From Diacronema lutheri (lineage: Eukaryota; Haptophyta; Pavlovophyceae; Pavlovales; Pavlovaceae): a stretch of DNA of 64,000 nucleotides. The DNA lies in the NCBI GenBank assembly GCA_019448385.1, contig JAGTXO010000028.1, positions 186,001 through 250,000 on the forward strand. Direction: 5' to 3'. Shown here piece by piece: positions 56,153 through 64,000 of this stretch. The position numbers were made by a program, and so were the translations under genes. The notes beneath the pieces were generated by a model. It was not told the origin of the DNA. It did not search any database and worked only from the letters and a program-made list of their open reading frames with translations. The first letter of the stretch is position 1, and every line of letters begins with the position of its first letter.

Positions 56153-59100
56153 ATGGCTCACGCCAATGCATTGAGCGCGCGCGCACGCCGGCCTAGGCTG
56201 GCGCACGCGTGGCTGTTGCTTGTCAGCCTGTCTGCGCTCGCGCCGCTTGCGAGCACCCAGCAGCCGCCACTCCCGCCGCCCAGCCCGCCGCCGCCCAGCC
56301 CGCCACCCAGTCCGCCGCCCAGCCCGCCGCCGCCGAGCCCTCCGCCGTCTCCGCCGCCGAGCCCACCGCCCAGCCCGCCGCCACCGAGCCCTCCGCCCAG
56401 CCCGCCGCCCAGCCCGCCGCCTAGCCCGCCGCCACCCTCGCCGCCGCCCAGCCCGCCGCCGAGCCCTCCGCCCAGCCCGCCGCCGCCGAGCCCGCCGCCC
56501 AGCCCGCCGCCTAGCCCGCCTCCGTCTCCGCCGCCGAGCCCGCCACCGCCCAGCCCTCCGCCGAGCCCGCCGCCGAGCCCGCCACCGAGCCCGCCGCCCA
56601 GCCCGCCGCCGCCGAGCCCCCCGCCGTCTCCGCCGCCGAGCCCTCCGCCCAGCCCGCCGCCACCCAGCCCGCCGCCCAGCCCGCCGCCCAGCCCGCCGCC
56701 CAGCCCGCCGCCTCCCTCGCCGCCGCCAAGCCCGCCGCCGAGCCCGCCGCCGAGCCCGCCGCCGCCGAGCCCGCCGCCCAGCCCGCCGCCTAGCCCGCCG
56801 CCCAGCCCGCCGCCACCCAGCCCGCCGCCGAGCCCGCCGCCGAGCCCACCGCCCAGCCCGCCGCCACCGAGCCCTCCGCCCAGCCCGCCGCCCAGCCCGC
56901 CGCCGAGCCCGCCGCCTCCCTCGCCGCCGCCAAGCCCGCCGCCGAGCCCGCCGCCGAGCCCGCCGCCGCCGAGCCCGCCGCCCAGCCCGCCGCCTAGCCC
57001 GCCGCCGTCTCCGCCGCCGAGCCCGCCACCGCCCAGTCCTCCGCCGAGCCCGCCGCCCAGCCCGCCACCGAGCCCGCCGCCGAGCCCGCCGCCGCCGAGC
57101 CCCCCGCCGTCTCCGCCGCCGAGCCCACCGCCCAGCCCGCCGCCACCCAGCCCGCCACCCAGCCCGCCACCCAGCCCGCCGCCCAGCCCGCCGCCTCCCT
57201 CGCCACCGCCCAGCCCGCCGCCTAGCCCGCCGCCCAGCCCGCCGCCACCCAGCCCGCCGCCAAGCCCGCCACCCAGCCCGCCGCCCAGCCCGCCGCCGCC
57301 GAGCCCGCCGCCGAGCCCGCCGCCGAGCCCACCGCCCAGCCCGCCGCCACCGAGCCCTCCGCCCAGCCCGCCGCCCAGCCCGCCGCCGAGCCCGCCGCCT
57401 CCCTCGCCGCCGCCAAGCCCGCCGCCGAGCCCGCCGCCAAGCCCGCCGCCGCCGAGCCCGCCGCCAAGCCCGCCGCCAAGCCCGCCGCCCAGCCCGCCGC
57501 CAAGCCCGCCGCCACCGAGCCCTCCGCCGAGCCCGCCGCCGAGCCCGCCGCCGAGCCCGCCGCCGAGCCCGCCGCCGCCGAGCCCCCCGCCGTCTCCGCC
57601 GCCGAGCCCGCCGCCCAGCCCGCCGCCTCCCTCGCCGCCGCCCAGCCCGCCGCCGAGCCCGCCGCCCAGCCCGCCGCCACCCTCGCCGCCGCCCAGCCCG
57701 CCGCCGAGTCCGCCGCCGAGCCCGCCGCCACCCAGCCCGCCGCCGAGCCCGCCACCCAGCCCGCCGCCCAGCCCGCCGCCACCCTCGCCGCCGCCCAGCC
57801 CGCCGCCGAGTCCGCCGCCGAGCCCGCCGCCGCCGAGCCCGCCGCCCAGCCCGCCGCCCAGCCCGCCGCCCAGCCCGCCGCCGCCCAGCCCGCCGCCAAG
57901 CCCGCCGCCAAGCCCGCCGCCCAGCCCACCGCCGCCAAGCCCGCCGCCCAGCCCGCCGCCGAGCCCGCCGCCAAGCCCGCCGCCGCCCAGCCCGCCGCCG
58001 AGCCCGCCGCCGAGCCCGCCGCCAAGCCCACCGCCGCCGAGCCCGCCGCCGTCCCCGCCGCCGAGCCCGCCGCCAAGCCCGCCGCCACCCTCGCCGCCGC
58101 CAAGCCCGCCGCCAAGCCCGCCGCCAAGCCCGCCGCCAAGCCCGCCGCCCTCGCCACCGCCGAGCCCGCCTCCCAGCCCACCGCCGAGCCCTCCGCCGTC
58201 TCCGCCGCCGAGCCCGCCGCCCAGCCCGCCGCCGCCCAGCCCGCCGCCCAGCCCACCGCCATCTCCGCCGCCCAGCCCGCCGCCGAGCCCGCCGCCAAGC
58301 CCACCGCCTAGCCCGCCGCCGAGTCCGCCGCCAAGCCCGCCGCCAAGCCCACCGCCGTCGCCACCGCCAAGCCCGCCTCCCAGCCCACCGCCGAGCCCTC
58401 CGCCGTCTCCGCCGCCCAGCCCGCCGCCCAGCCCGCCGCCAAGCCCACCGCCAAGCCCGCCCCCCAGCCCACCGCCCAGCCCGCCGCCAAGCCCGCCGCC
58501 CAGCCCGCCGCCCAGCCCACCGCCAAGTCCACCGCCAAGCCCGCCACCCAGCCCGCCGCCCAGCCCGCCGCCCAGTCCGCCGCCTAGCCCGCCGCCCAGC
58601 CCGCCGCCCTCGCCACCGCCAAGCCCGCCTCCCAGCCCACCGCCGAGCCCTCCGCCGTCTCCGCCGCCCAGCCCGCCGCCCAGCCCGCCGCCAAGCCCAC
58701 CGCCAAGCCCGCCCCCCAGCCCACCGCCCAGCCCGCCGCCAAGCCCGCCGCCCAGCCCGCCGCCCAGCCCACCGCCAAGTCCACCGCCAAGCCCGCCACC
58801 CAGCCCGCCGCCCAGTCCGCCACCCTCGCCACCGCCATCTCCGCCGCCTAGCCCACCGCCAAGCCCGCCGCCAAGCCCGCCGCCAAGCCCGCCGCCCTCG
58901 CCACCGCCGAGCCCGCCTCCCAGCCCACCGCCGAGCCCACCGCCGTCTCCGCCGCCCAGCCCGCCGCCAAGCCCGCCACCAAGCCCTCCGCCAAGCCCAC
59001 CGCCGTCTCCACCGCCCAGCCCGCCGCCCAGCCCGCCGCCGTCTCCGCCGCCCAGCCCGCCGCCCAGCCCGCCGCCCAGCCCGCCGCCGTCTCCGCCACC

Positions 59101-62100
59101 CAGCCCGCCGCCTAGCCCGCCACCGAGCCCGCCGCCAAGCCCGCCGCCAAGCCCACCGCCGAGCCCTCCGCCCAGCCCGCCGCCCAGCCCGCCGCCCAGC
59201 CCGCCGCCCAGCCCGCCGCCGTCTCCGCCGCCCAGCCCGCCGCCATCTCCGCCGCCCAACCCGCCGCCCAGCCCGCCACCCAGCCCGCCACCCAGCCCGC
59301 CGCCCAGCCCGCCGCCCAGCCCGCCGCCCAGCCCGCCGCCCAGCCCGCCACCAAGCCCGCCGCCAAGCCCGCCACCAAGCCCGCCGCCAAGCCCACCGCC
59401 CAGCCCACCGCCATCTCCGCCGCCCAGCCCGCCGCCAAGCCCGCCGCCGAGCCCGCCGCCGAGCCCGCCGCCAAGCCCGCCGCCAAGCCCGCCGCCCTCA
59501 CCTCCGCCTAGCCCGCCGCCCTCACCGCCGCCCAGTCCGCCACCCAGCCCGCCGCCAAGCCCGCCGCCAAGCCCGCCGCCAAGCCCGCCGCCAAGCCCGC
59601 CGCCAAGCCCGCCGCCAAGCCCGCCACCCAGCCCGCCACCCAGCCCGCCACCCAGCCCGCCGCCAAGCCCGCCGCCAAGCCCGCCGCCAAGCCCGCCGCC
59701 AAGCCCGCCGCCAAGCCCGCCGCCAAGCCCACCGCCAAGCCCACCGCCAAGCCCGCCGCCAAGCCCGCCGCCAAGCCCGCCGCCAAGCCCGCCGCCAAGC
59801 CCGCCGCCAAGCCCGCCGCCCAGCCCACCGCCGTCTCCGCCGCCAAGCCCGCCGCCCAGCCCGCCGCCCAGCCCGCCGCCCAGCCCGCCGCCCAGCCCGC
59901 CGCCGTCTCCGCCGCCGTCTCCACCGCCGTCTCCACCGCCAAGCCCGCCGCCAAGCCCGCCGCCAAGCCCGCCACCAAGCCCGCCGCCAAGCCCGCCGCC
60001 AAGTCCGCCGCCAAGTCCGCCGCCCAGCCCGCCGCCCAGCCCGCCGCCCAGCCCGCCGCCATCTCCGCCGCCCAGCCCGCCGCCCAGCCCGCCGCCCAGC
60101 CCGCCGCCGAGCCCGCCACCCAGCCCGCCACCCAGCCCGCCGCCCTCACCTCCGCCTAGCCCGCCGCCCTCACCGCCGCCCAGTCCGCCACCCAGCCCGC
60201 CGCCAAGCCCGCCGCCAAGCCCGCCGCCAAGCCCGCCGCCAAGCCCGCCGCCAAGCCCGCCGCCAAGCCCGCCACCCAGCCCGCCACCCAGCCCGCCACC
60301 CAGCCCGCCGCCAAGCCCGCCGCCAAGCCCGCCGCCAAGCCCGCCGCCAAGCCCGCCGCCAAGCCCGCCGCCAAGCCCGCCGCCAAGCCCGCCGCCAAGC
60401 CCACCGCCAAGCCCACCGCCAAGCCCGCCGCCAAGCCCGCCGCCAAGCCCGCCGCCAAGCCCGCCGCCAAGCCCGCCGCCAAGCCCGCCGCCCAGCCCGC
60501 CGCCCTCGCCGCCGCCCAGCCCGCCGCCCAGCCCGCCGCCCAGCCCACCGCCGTCTCCGCCGCCAAGCCCGCCGCCCAGCCCGCCGCCCAGCCCGCCGCC
60601 CAGCCCGCCGCCCAGCCCGCCGCCGTCTCCGCCGCCGTCTCCACCGCCGTCTCCACCGCCAAGCCCGCCGCCAAGCCCGCCGCCAAGCCCGCCGCCCAGC
60701 CCGCCGCCCAGCCCGCCGCCAAGCCCGCCGCCAAGCCCGCCGCCAAGCCCGCCGCCAAGCCCGCCGCCTTCTCCACCGCCTAGCCCGCCACCAAGCCCGC
60801 CACCAAGCCCGCCACCAAGCCCGCCGCCATCTCCACCGCCGAGCCCACCGCCCAGCCCACCGCCCAGCCCGCCACCCAGCCCGCCGCCATCTCCACCGCC
60901 GAGCCCACCGCCCAGCCCGCCGCCAAGCCCGCCGCCGCCAAGCCCGCCGCCAAGCCCACCGCCAAGCCCGCCGCCAAGCCCGCCGCCAAGCCCGCCGCCA
61001 AGCCCGCCGCCAAGCCCGCCGCCAAGCCCGCCGCCAAGCCCGCCGCCAAGCCCGCCGCCAAGCCCGCCGCCCTCACCTCCGCCTAGCCCGCCGCCCTCAC
61101 CGCCGCCCAGCCCGCCACCCAGCCCGCCGCCCAGCCCGCCGCCCAGCCCGCCGCCCAGTCCGCCGCCTTCGCCGCCGCCTAGCCCGCCGCCGTCTCCGCC
61201 GCCCAGCCCGCCGCCGAGCCCGCCGCCAAGCCCGCCGCCCAGCCCGCCACCCAGCCCGCCGCCAAGCCCGCCGCCAAGCCCGCCGCCGTCGCCGCCGCCA
61301 AGCCCACCGCCCAGCCCGCCACCAAGCCCGCCACCCAGCCCGCCGCCAAGCCCGCCGCCTAGCCCGCCGCCAAGCCCGCCGCCAAGCCCGCCGCCAAGCC
61401 CGCCGCCAAGCCCGCCGCCCAGTCCGCCGCCTTCGCCGCCGCCTAGCCCGCCACCAAGCCCGCCACCAAGCCCGCCACCAAGCCCGCCGCCATCTCCACC
61501 GCCGAGCCCACCGCCCAGCCCACCGCCCAGCCCGCCACCCAGCCCGCCGCCATCTCCACCGCCGAGCCCACCGCCCAGCCCGCCGCCAAGCCCGCCGCCA
61601 AGCCCGCCGCCAAGCCCGCCGCCAAGCCCGCCGCCAAGCCCGCCGCCAAGCCCGCCGCCAAGCCCGCCGCCAAGCCCGCCGCCAAGCCCGCCGCCCAGCC
61701 CGCCGCCCAGTCCGCCGCCATCTCCGCCACCCAGCCCGCCGCCCAGCCCGCCGCCTTCTCCACCGCCCAGCCCGCCGCCCAGCCCGCCGCCTTCTCCACC
61801 GCCTAGCCCGCCGCCAAGCCCGCCGCCAAGCCCGCCGCCAAGCCCGCCGCCTTCTCCACCGCCCAGCCCGCCGCCCTCGCCACCTCCGCCGTCTCCACCA
61901 CCCAGCCCGCCGCCCAGCCCGCCGCCCAGCCCGCCTCCGTCTCCACCGCCGAGCCCACCGCCGAGCCCGCCGCCAAGCCCGCCGCCAAGCCCGCCGCCAA
62001 GCCCGCCGCCAAGCCCGCCGCCAAGCCCGCCGCCAAGCCCGCCGCCAAGCCCGCCGCCCAGCCCGCCGCCCAGTCCGCCGCCCAGTCCGCCGCCATCTCC

Positions 62101-64000
62101 GCCACCCAGCCCGCCGCCCAGCCCGCCGCCTTCTCCACCGCCCAGCCCGCCGCCCAGCCCGCCGCCTTCTCCACCGCCTAGCCCGCCGCCAAGCCCGCCG
62201 CCAAGCCCGCCGCCAAGCCCGCCGCCTTCTCCACCGCCCAGCCCGCCGCCAAGCCCACCGCCAAGCCCGCCGCCAAGCCCGCCGCCAAGCCCGCCGCCGA
62301 GCCCGCCGCCAAGCCCGCCGCCAAGCCCGCCGCCTTCTCCACCGCCCAGCCCGCCGCCAAGCCCACCGCCGTCTCCGCCGCCAAGCCCTCCGCCCAGTCC
62401 GCCGCCGTCTCCGCCGCCCAGCCCGCCGCCCAGCCCGCCGCCATCTCCGCCGCCCAGCCCGCCGCCCAGCCCGCCGCCTTCTCCACCGCCCAGCCCGCCG
62501 CCAAGCCCGCCGCCAAGCCCGCCGCCAAGCCCGCCGCCTTCTCCACCGCCCAGCCCGCCGCCAAGCCCACCGCCAAGCCCGCCGCCAAGCCCGCCGCCAA
62601 GCCCGCCGCCAAGCCCGCCGCCAAGCCCGCCGCCAAGCCCGCCGCCAAGCCCGCCGCCAAGCCCGCCGCCAAGCCCGCCGCCATCGCCGCCGCCACGCCC
62701 GCCGCCAAGCCCGCCGCCATCGCCGCCGCCCAGCCCGCCGCCGTCCCCGCCGCCACCTTCCCCGCCACCCTCCCCCCCGCCCAGCCCGCCGCCGTCTCCG
62801 CCGCCCAGTCCGCCGCCTAGCCCACCGCCCAGCCCGCCGCCCAGCCCGCCGCCGTCTCCGCCGCCCAGCCCACCACCCAGCCCGCCACCCAGCCCGCCGC
62901 CATCTCCTCCACCGAGCCCACCACCCAGCCCGCCGCCAAGCCCGCCGCCAAGCCCGCCACCGAGCCCGCCGCCGTCTCCACCGCCCAGCCCGCCGCCCAG
63001 CCCGCCGCCAAGCCCGCCGCCAAGCCCGCCGCCAAGCCCACCTCCCAGCCCACCTCCATCACCGCCTCCGAGCCCGCCGCCGTCTCCGCCACCGTCTCCA
63101 CCACCGAGCCCGCCGCCCAGCCCACCACCGAGCCCTCCGCCAAGCCCACCGCCCAGCCCGCCGCCGTCTCCGCCGCCGAGCCCGCCGCCGCCGAGCCCGC
63201 CGCCCAGCCCGCCGCCTAGCCCGCCGCCCAGTCCGCCGCCTAGCCCGCCGCCGTCTCCGCCGCCCAGCCCGCCGCCCAGCCCGCCGCCCAGCCCGCCGCC
63301 GCCCAGCCCGCCGCCCAGCCCGCCGCCCAGCCCGCCGCCGCCCACCCCGCCACCCAGCCCGCCGCCCAGTTCGCCGCCTAGCCCTCCGCCGCCGCCTCGC
63401 TTCGAGCCCTTTCCACCGCCGCCGCCGTCTCCACCGCCGAGCCCGCCGCCCAGCCCGCCGCCCAGCCCGCCGCCTAGCCCACCGAGCTCCCCGCCACCGC
63501 CGCCACCGTCGCCGCCGCCGCTGCCTTCCAACCCGCCGCCGAGCCCGCCGACGCCGCCGCCGCCACCGAGCCGGCCACCGCCGCCGTCACCGCCGCCGCC
63601 GCCGCCGCCGTCGCCACGTCCGCCGCCGCGTCCGCCGCCGCCGAGCCGGCCGCCGCCGCCGAGCCGGCCGCCGCCGCCCGTGCCGCCGCCACCACGCTCG
63701 CCGCCGCCGCCACCGCCGTCGCCGCCGCCACCCGCGGCGGGCAGCACCCTCGTGATCGTCGTGCAGGGCGCCGCGGAGGTCATCAGCATGGCAGCTCTCG
63801 GCGCAGCCGCTCAGCCGGCCGAGGGCGACACGCTCTTCCTCACTGATGCGCCCGACGCGCTCGCGGCGTGCGCGAGCGGCGCGGCCACGCCCGTTGCCGC
63901 GCTCGGCGGCGCACTCGTCGTCTCGGCCGAGCTGACCGTCGAGCTGCTCGCGACGGCGGCCGGGCGCGGCTACGGCGTCTGCCGCACGCCGGCCGATGGC
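56153..64000 (+). CDS. Giant extensin/pherophorin-like hydroxyproline-rich protein, 3' end outside window
   Basis: The frame from ATG 56153 is open to the right edge, at least 2616 residues. MAHANALSARARRPRLAHAW is followed by LLLVSLSALAPLASTQQ, a signal peptide, and then QPPLPPPSPPPP. From about residue 36 to 2440 the protein is nearly pure (Ser-Pro3-5) repeat, mostly SPPP. From about 63400 it becomes more varied (FEPFPPPPP, SNPPPSPPTPPPPPSRPPPP). At about 63737 the proline ends and a normal domain begins: AGSTLVIVVQGAAEVISMAA, then AEGDTLFLTDAPDALAAC and LLATAAGRGYGVCRTPADG. Ser-Pro-rich proteins of this type are extracellular, and their Pro residues are usually hydroxylated and arabinosylated. 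It is probably wall, scale or mating-related; the exact role is unknown. Copy number of the repeat may be affected by assembly. Confidence 0.85.
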   Translation, partial: MAHANALSARARRPRLAHAWLLLVSLSALAPLASTQQPPLPPPSPPPPSPPPSPPPSPPPPSPPPSPPPSPPPSPPPPSPPPSPPPSPPPSPPPPSPPPSPPPSPPPSPPPPSPPPSPPPSPPPSPPPSPPPPSPPPSPPPSPPPSPPPSPPPPSPPPSPPPSPPPSPPPPSPPPSPPPSPPPSPPPPSPPPSPPPSPPPSPPPPSPPPSPPPSPPPSPPPPSPPPSPPPSPPPSPPPPSPPPSPPPSPPPSPPPPSPPPSPPPSPPPSPPPPSPPPSPPPSPPPSPPPSPPPPSPPPSPPPSPPPSPPPSPPPPSPPPSPPPSPPPSPPPPSPPPSPPPSPPPSPPPPSPPPSPPPSPPPSPPPPSPPPSPPPSPPPSPPPPSPPPSPPPSPPPSPPPPSPPPSPPPSPPPSPPPPSPPPSPPPSPPPSPPPPSPPPSPPPSPPPSPPPSPPPPSPPPSPPPSPPPSPPPSPPPPSPPPSPPPSPPPSPPPPSPPPSPPPSPPPSPPPPSPPPSPPPSPPPSPPPPSPPPSPPPSPPPSPPPPSPPPSPPPSPPPSPPPPSPPPSPPPSPPPSPPPPSPPPSPPPSPPPSPPPPSPPPSPPPSPPPSPPPPSPPPSPPPSPPPSPPPPSPPPSPPPSPPPSPPPPSPPPSPPPSPPPSPPPSPPPSPPPSPPPSPPPSPPPSPPPSPPPSPPPPSPPPSPPPSPPPSPPPSPPPSPPPSPPPSPPPSPPPSPPPSPPPSPPPSPPPSPPPSPPPSPPPSPPPSPPPSPPPSPPPSPPPSPPPSPPPSPPPSPPPSPPPSPPPSPPPSPPPSPPPSPPPSPPPSPPPSPPPSPPPSPPPSPPPSPPPSPPPSPPPSPPPSPPPSPPPSPPPSPPPSPPPSPPPSPPPSPPPSPPPSPPPSPPPSPPPSPPPSPPPSPPPSPPPSPPPSPPPSPPPSPPPSPPPSPPPSPPPSPPPSPPPSPPPSPPPSPPPSPPPSPPPSPPPSPPPSPPPSPPPSPPPSPPPSPPPSPPPSPPPSPPPSPPPSPPPSPPPSPPPNPPPSPPPSPPPSPPPSPPPSPPPSPPPSPPPSPPPSPPPSPPPSPPPSPPPSPPPSPPPSPPPSPPPSPPPSPPPSPPPSPPPSPPPSPPPSPPPSPPPSPPPSPPPSPPPSPPPSPPPSPPPSPPPSPPPSPPPSPPPSPPPSPPPSPPPSPPPSPPPSPPPSPPPSPPPSPPPSPPPSPPPSPPPSPPPSPPPSPPPSPPPSPPPSPPPSPPPSPPPSPPPSPPPSPPPSPPPSPPPSPPPSPPPSPPPSPPPSPPPSPPPSPPPSPPPSPPPSPPPSPPPSPPPSPPPSPPPSPPPSPPPSPPPSPPPSPPPSPPPSPPPSPPPSPPPSPPPSPPPSPPPSPPPSPPPSPPPSPPPSPPPSPPPSPPPSPPPSPPPSPPPSPPPSPPPSPPPSPPPSPPPSPPPSPPPSPPPSPPPSPPPSPPPSPPPSPPPSPPPSPPPSPPPSPPPSPPPSPPPSPPPSPPPSPPPSPPPSPPPSPPPSPPPSPPPSPPPSPPPSPPPSPPPSPPPSPPPSPPPSPPPSPPPSPPPSPPPSPPPSPPPSPPPSPPPSPPPSPPPPSPPPSPPPSPPPSPPPSPPPSPPPSPPPSPPPSPPPSPPPSPPPSPPPSPPPSPPPSPPPSPPPSPPPSPPPSPPPSPPPSPPPSPPPSPPPSPPPSPPPSPPPSPPPSPPPSPPPSPPPSPPPSPPPSPPPSPPPSPPPSPPPSPPPSPPPSPPPSPPPSPPPSPPPSPPPSPPPSPPPSPPPSPPPSPPPSPPPSPPPSPPPSPPPSPPPSPPPSPPPSPPPSPPPSPPPSPPPSPPPSPPPSPPPSPPPSPPPSPPPSPPPSPPPSPPPSPPPSPPPSPPPSPPPSPPPSPPPSPPPSPPPSPPPSPPPSPPPPSPPPSPPPSPPPSPPPSPPPSPPPSPPPSPPPSPPPSPPPSPPPSPPPSPPPSPPPSPPPSPPPSPPPSPPPSPPPSPPPSPPPSPPPSPPPSPPPSPPPSPPPSPPPSPPPSPPPSPPPSPPPSPPPSPPPSPPPSPPPSPPPSPPPSPPPSPPPSPPPSPPPSPPPSPPPSPPPSPPPSPPPSPPPSPPPSPPPSPPPSPPPSPPPSPPPSPPPSPPPSPPPSPPPSPPPSPPPSPPPSPPPSPPPSPPPSPPPSPPPSPPPSPPPRPPPSPPPSPPPSPPPSPPPPSPPPSPPPSPPPSPPPSPPPSPPPSPPPSPPPSPPPSPPPSPPPSPPPSPPPSPPPSPPPSPPPSPPPSPPPSPPPSPPPSPPPSPPPSPPPSPPPSPPPSPPPSPPPSPPPSPPPSPPPSPPPSPPPSPPPSPPPSPPPSPPPPSPPPSPPPSPPPSPPPSPPPSPPPSPPPSPPPSPPPPSPPPSPPPSPPPPTPPPSPPPSSPPSPPPPPRFEPFPPPPPSPPPSPPPSPPPSPPPSPPSSPPPPPPSPPPLPSNPPPSPPTPPPPPSRPPPPSPPPPPPPSPRPPPRPPPPSRPPPPSRPPPPVPPPPRSPPPPPPSPPPPAAGSTLVIVVQGAAEVISMAALGAAAQPAEGDTLFLTDAPDALAACASGAATPVAALGGALVVSAELTVELLATAAGRGYGVCRTPADG
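56260..63480. repeat. About 7.2 kb of 12-bp (Ser-Pro3) tandem repeat with higher-order structure
   Basis: The basic unit is AGCCCGCCGCCA-like, 12 bp, varying mainly at third codon positions and with occasional 3-bp insertions (SPPPP). Larger blocks repeat exactly. For example the block with AAGCCCGCCTCCCAG at 58369 recurs at 58621 (252 bp, 21 units). The CTCACCTCCGCCTAG block at 59497 recurs at 60145 (648 bp, 54 units) and again near 61072. This shows growth by unequal exchange or slippage of blocks, not single units only. Confidence 0.9.

Noticed and set aside
56158-63789. A 2543-codon open frame on the minus strand encoding Gly-Leu repeats, and a plus-strand frame encoding Arg/Ala repeats, over the proline-rich gene.
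   Set aside because: Both are shadows of a 12-bp repeat without stops in any frame. Only the frame from 56153 has a signal peptide and leads into a normal domain.
1-64000. CRISPR arrays, operons or bacterial promoters.
   Set aside because: Genes have spliceosomal introns and eukaryotic families; the only regular repeats are the SPPP coding array and the 23-bp minisatellite, neither with spacers.

Overview
The window looks like nuclear DNA of a flagellated, photosynthetic, very GC-rich unicellular alga with a secondary plastid. Almost every gene is a recognisable eukaryotic family, and many are split by short introns (about 70-780 bp) ending in AG. There are flagellar/basal-body genes (a PACRG-like protein, an ODAD3/CCDC151-like docking protein, a centrin). 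There are proteins with signal-peptide-like leaders on plastid functions (DUF3119 protein, 2Fe-2S ferredoxin, ribose-5-phosphate isomerase) and a plant-type sterol enzyme (cycloeucalenol cycloisomerase). A haptophyte, perhaps of pavlovophyte type, would fit; that is inference, since no organellar or rRNA marker is present.

Layout. 1-846 is the 5' part of a subtilisin-like protease running off the left edge (-). 1047-4486 is an ATP-grasp protein (-), head to head with a glycosyltransferase at 4551-6108 (+) that carries an apparent one-base frame change. 6636-7514 is an unknown membrane coiled-coil protein. 7721-14638 is a very long PDS5 cohesin regulator (-), head to head with a C2HC zinc-finger protein (14731-18201, +). 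Then come a nine-exon CaMK-like kinase (18534-21963), spliceosomal SmE (22534-22923), a six-EF-hand membrane-anchored protein (-), a cyclin-dependent kinase (-), a PACRG-like gene (-) and a GT77/XEG113-like arabinosyltransferase (+).

The centre, about 30.8-38.4 kb, holds APC11, the DUF3119 protein, centrin, tRNA methyltransferase Trm5, an ankyrin-repeat protein and the Pol III repressor MAF1. Next are a type II membrane SRCR-domain protein with a 14-copy minisatellite in an intron, a family II (Mn-type) inorganic pyrophosphatase, the ferredoxin, cycloeucalenol cycloisomerase, RpiA, ODAD3, a BTB-like protein, mitochondrial ribosomal protein uL13m and FGAM synthase. From 56153 to the right edge is a signal-peptide-bearing extensin-like protein whose serine-proline repeat is about 7.2 kb long.

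The genes form no single pathway. They alternate strand, and nine divergent pairs have start codons only about 50-170 bp apart, so shared bidirectional promoters seem the rule. Themes are cell division (PDS5, CDK, APC11, centrin), flagella (PACRG, ODAD3, centrin), plastid metabolism, and an extracellular hydroxyproline-rich glycoprotein together with a candidate hydroxyproline arabinosyltransferase. The most unusual genome-level signals are a splice-donor preference for GTGCGC, three introns that appear to be GC-AG, and many C/G homopolymer tracts, four of them C on the sense strand inside introns.

All exon joins were inferred by eye from reading frame and family similarity. No transcript or database was available.
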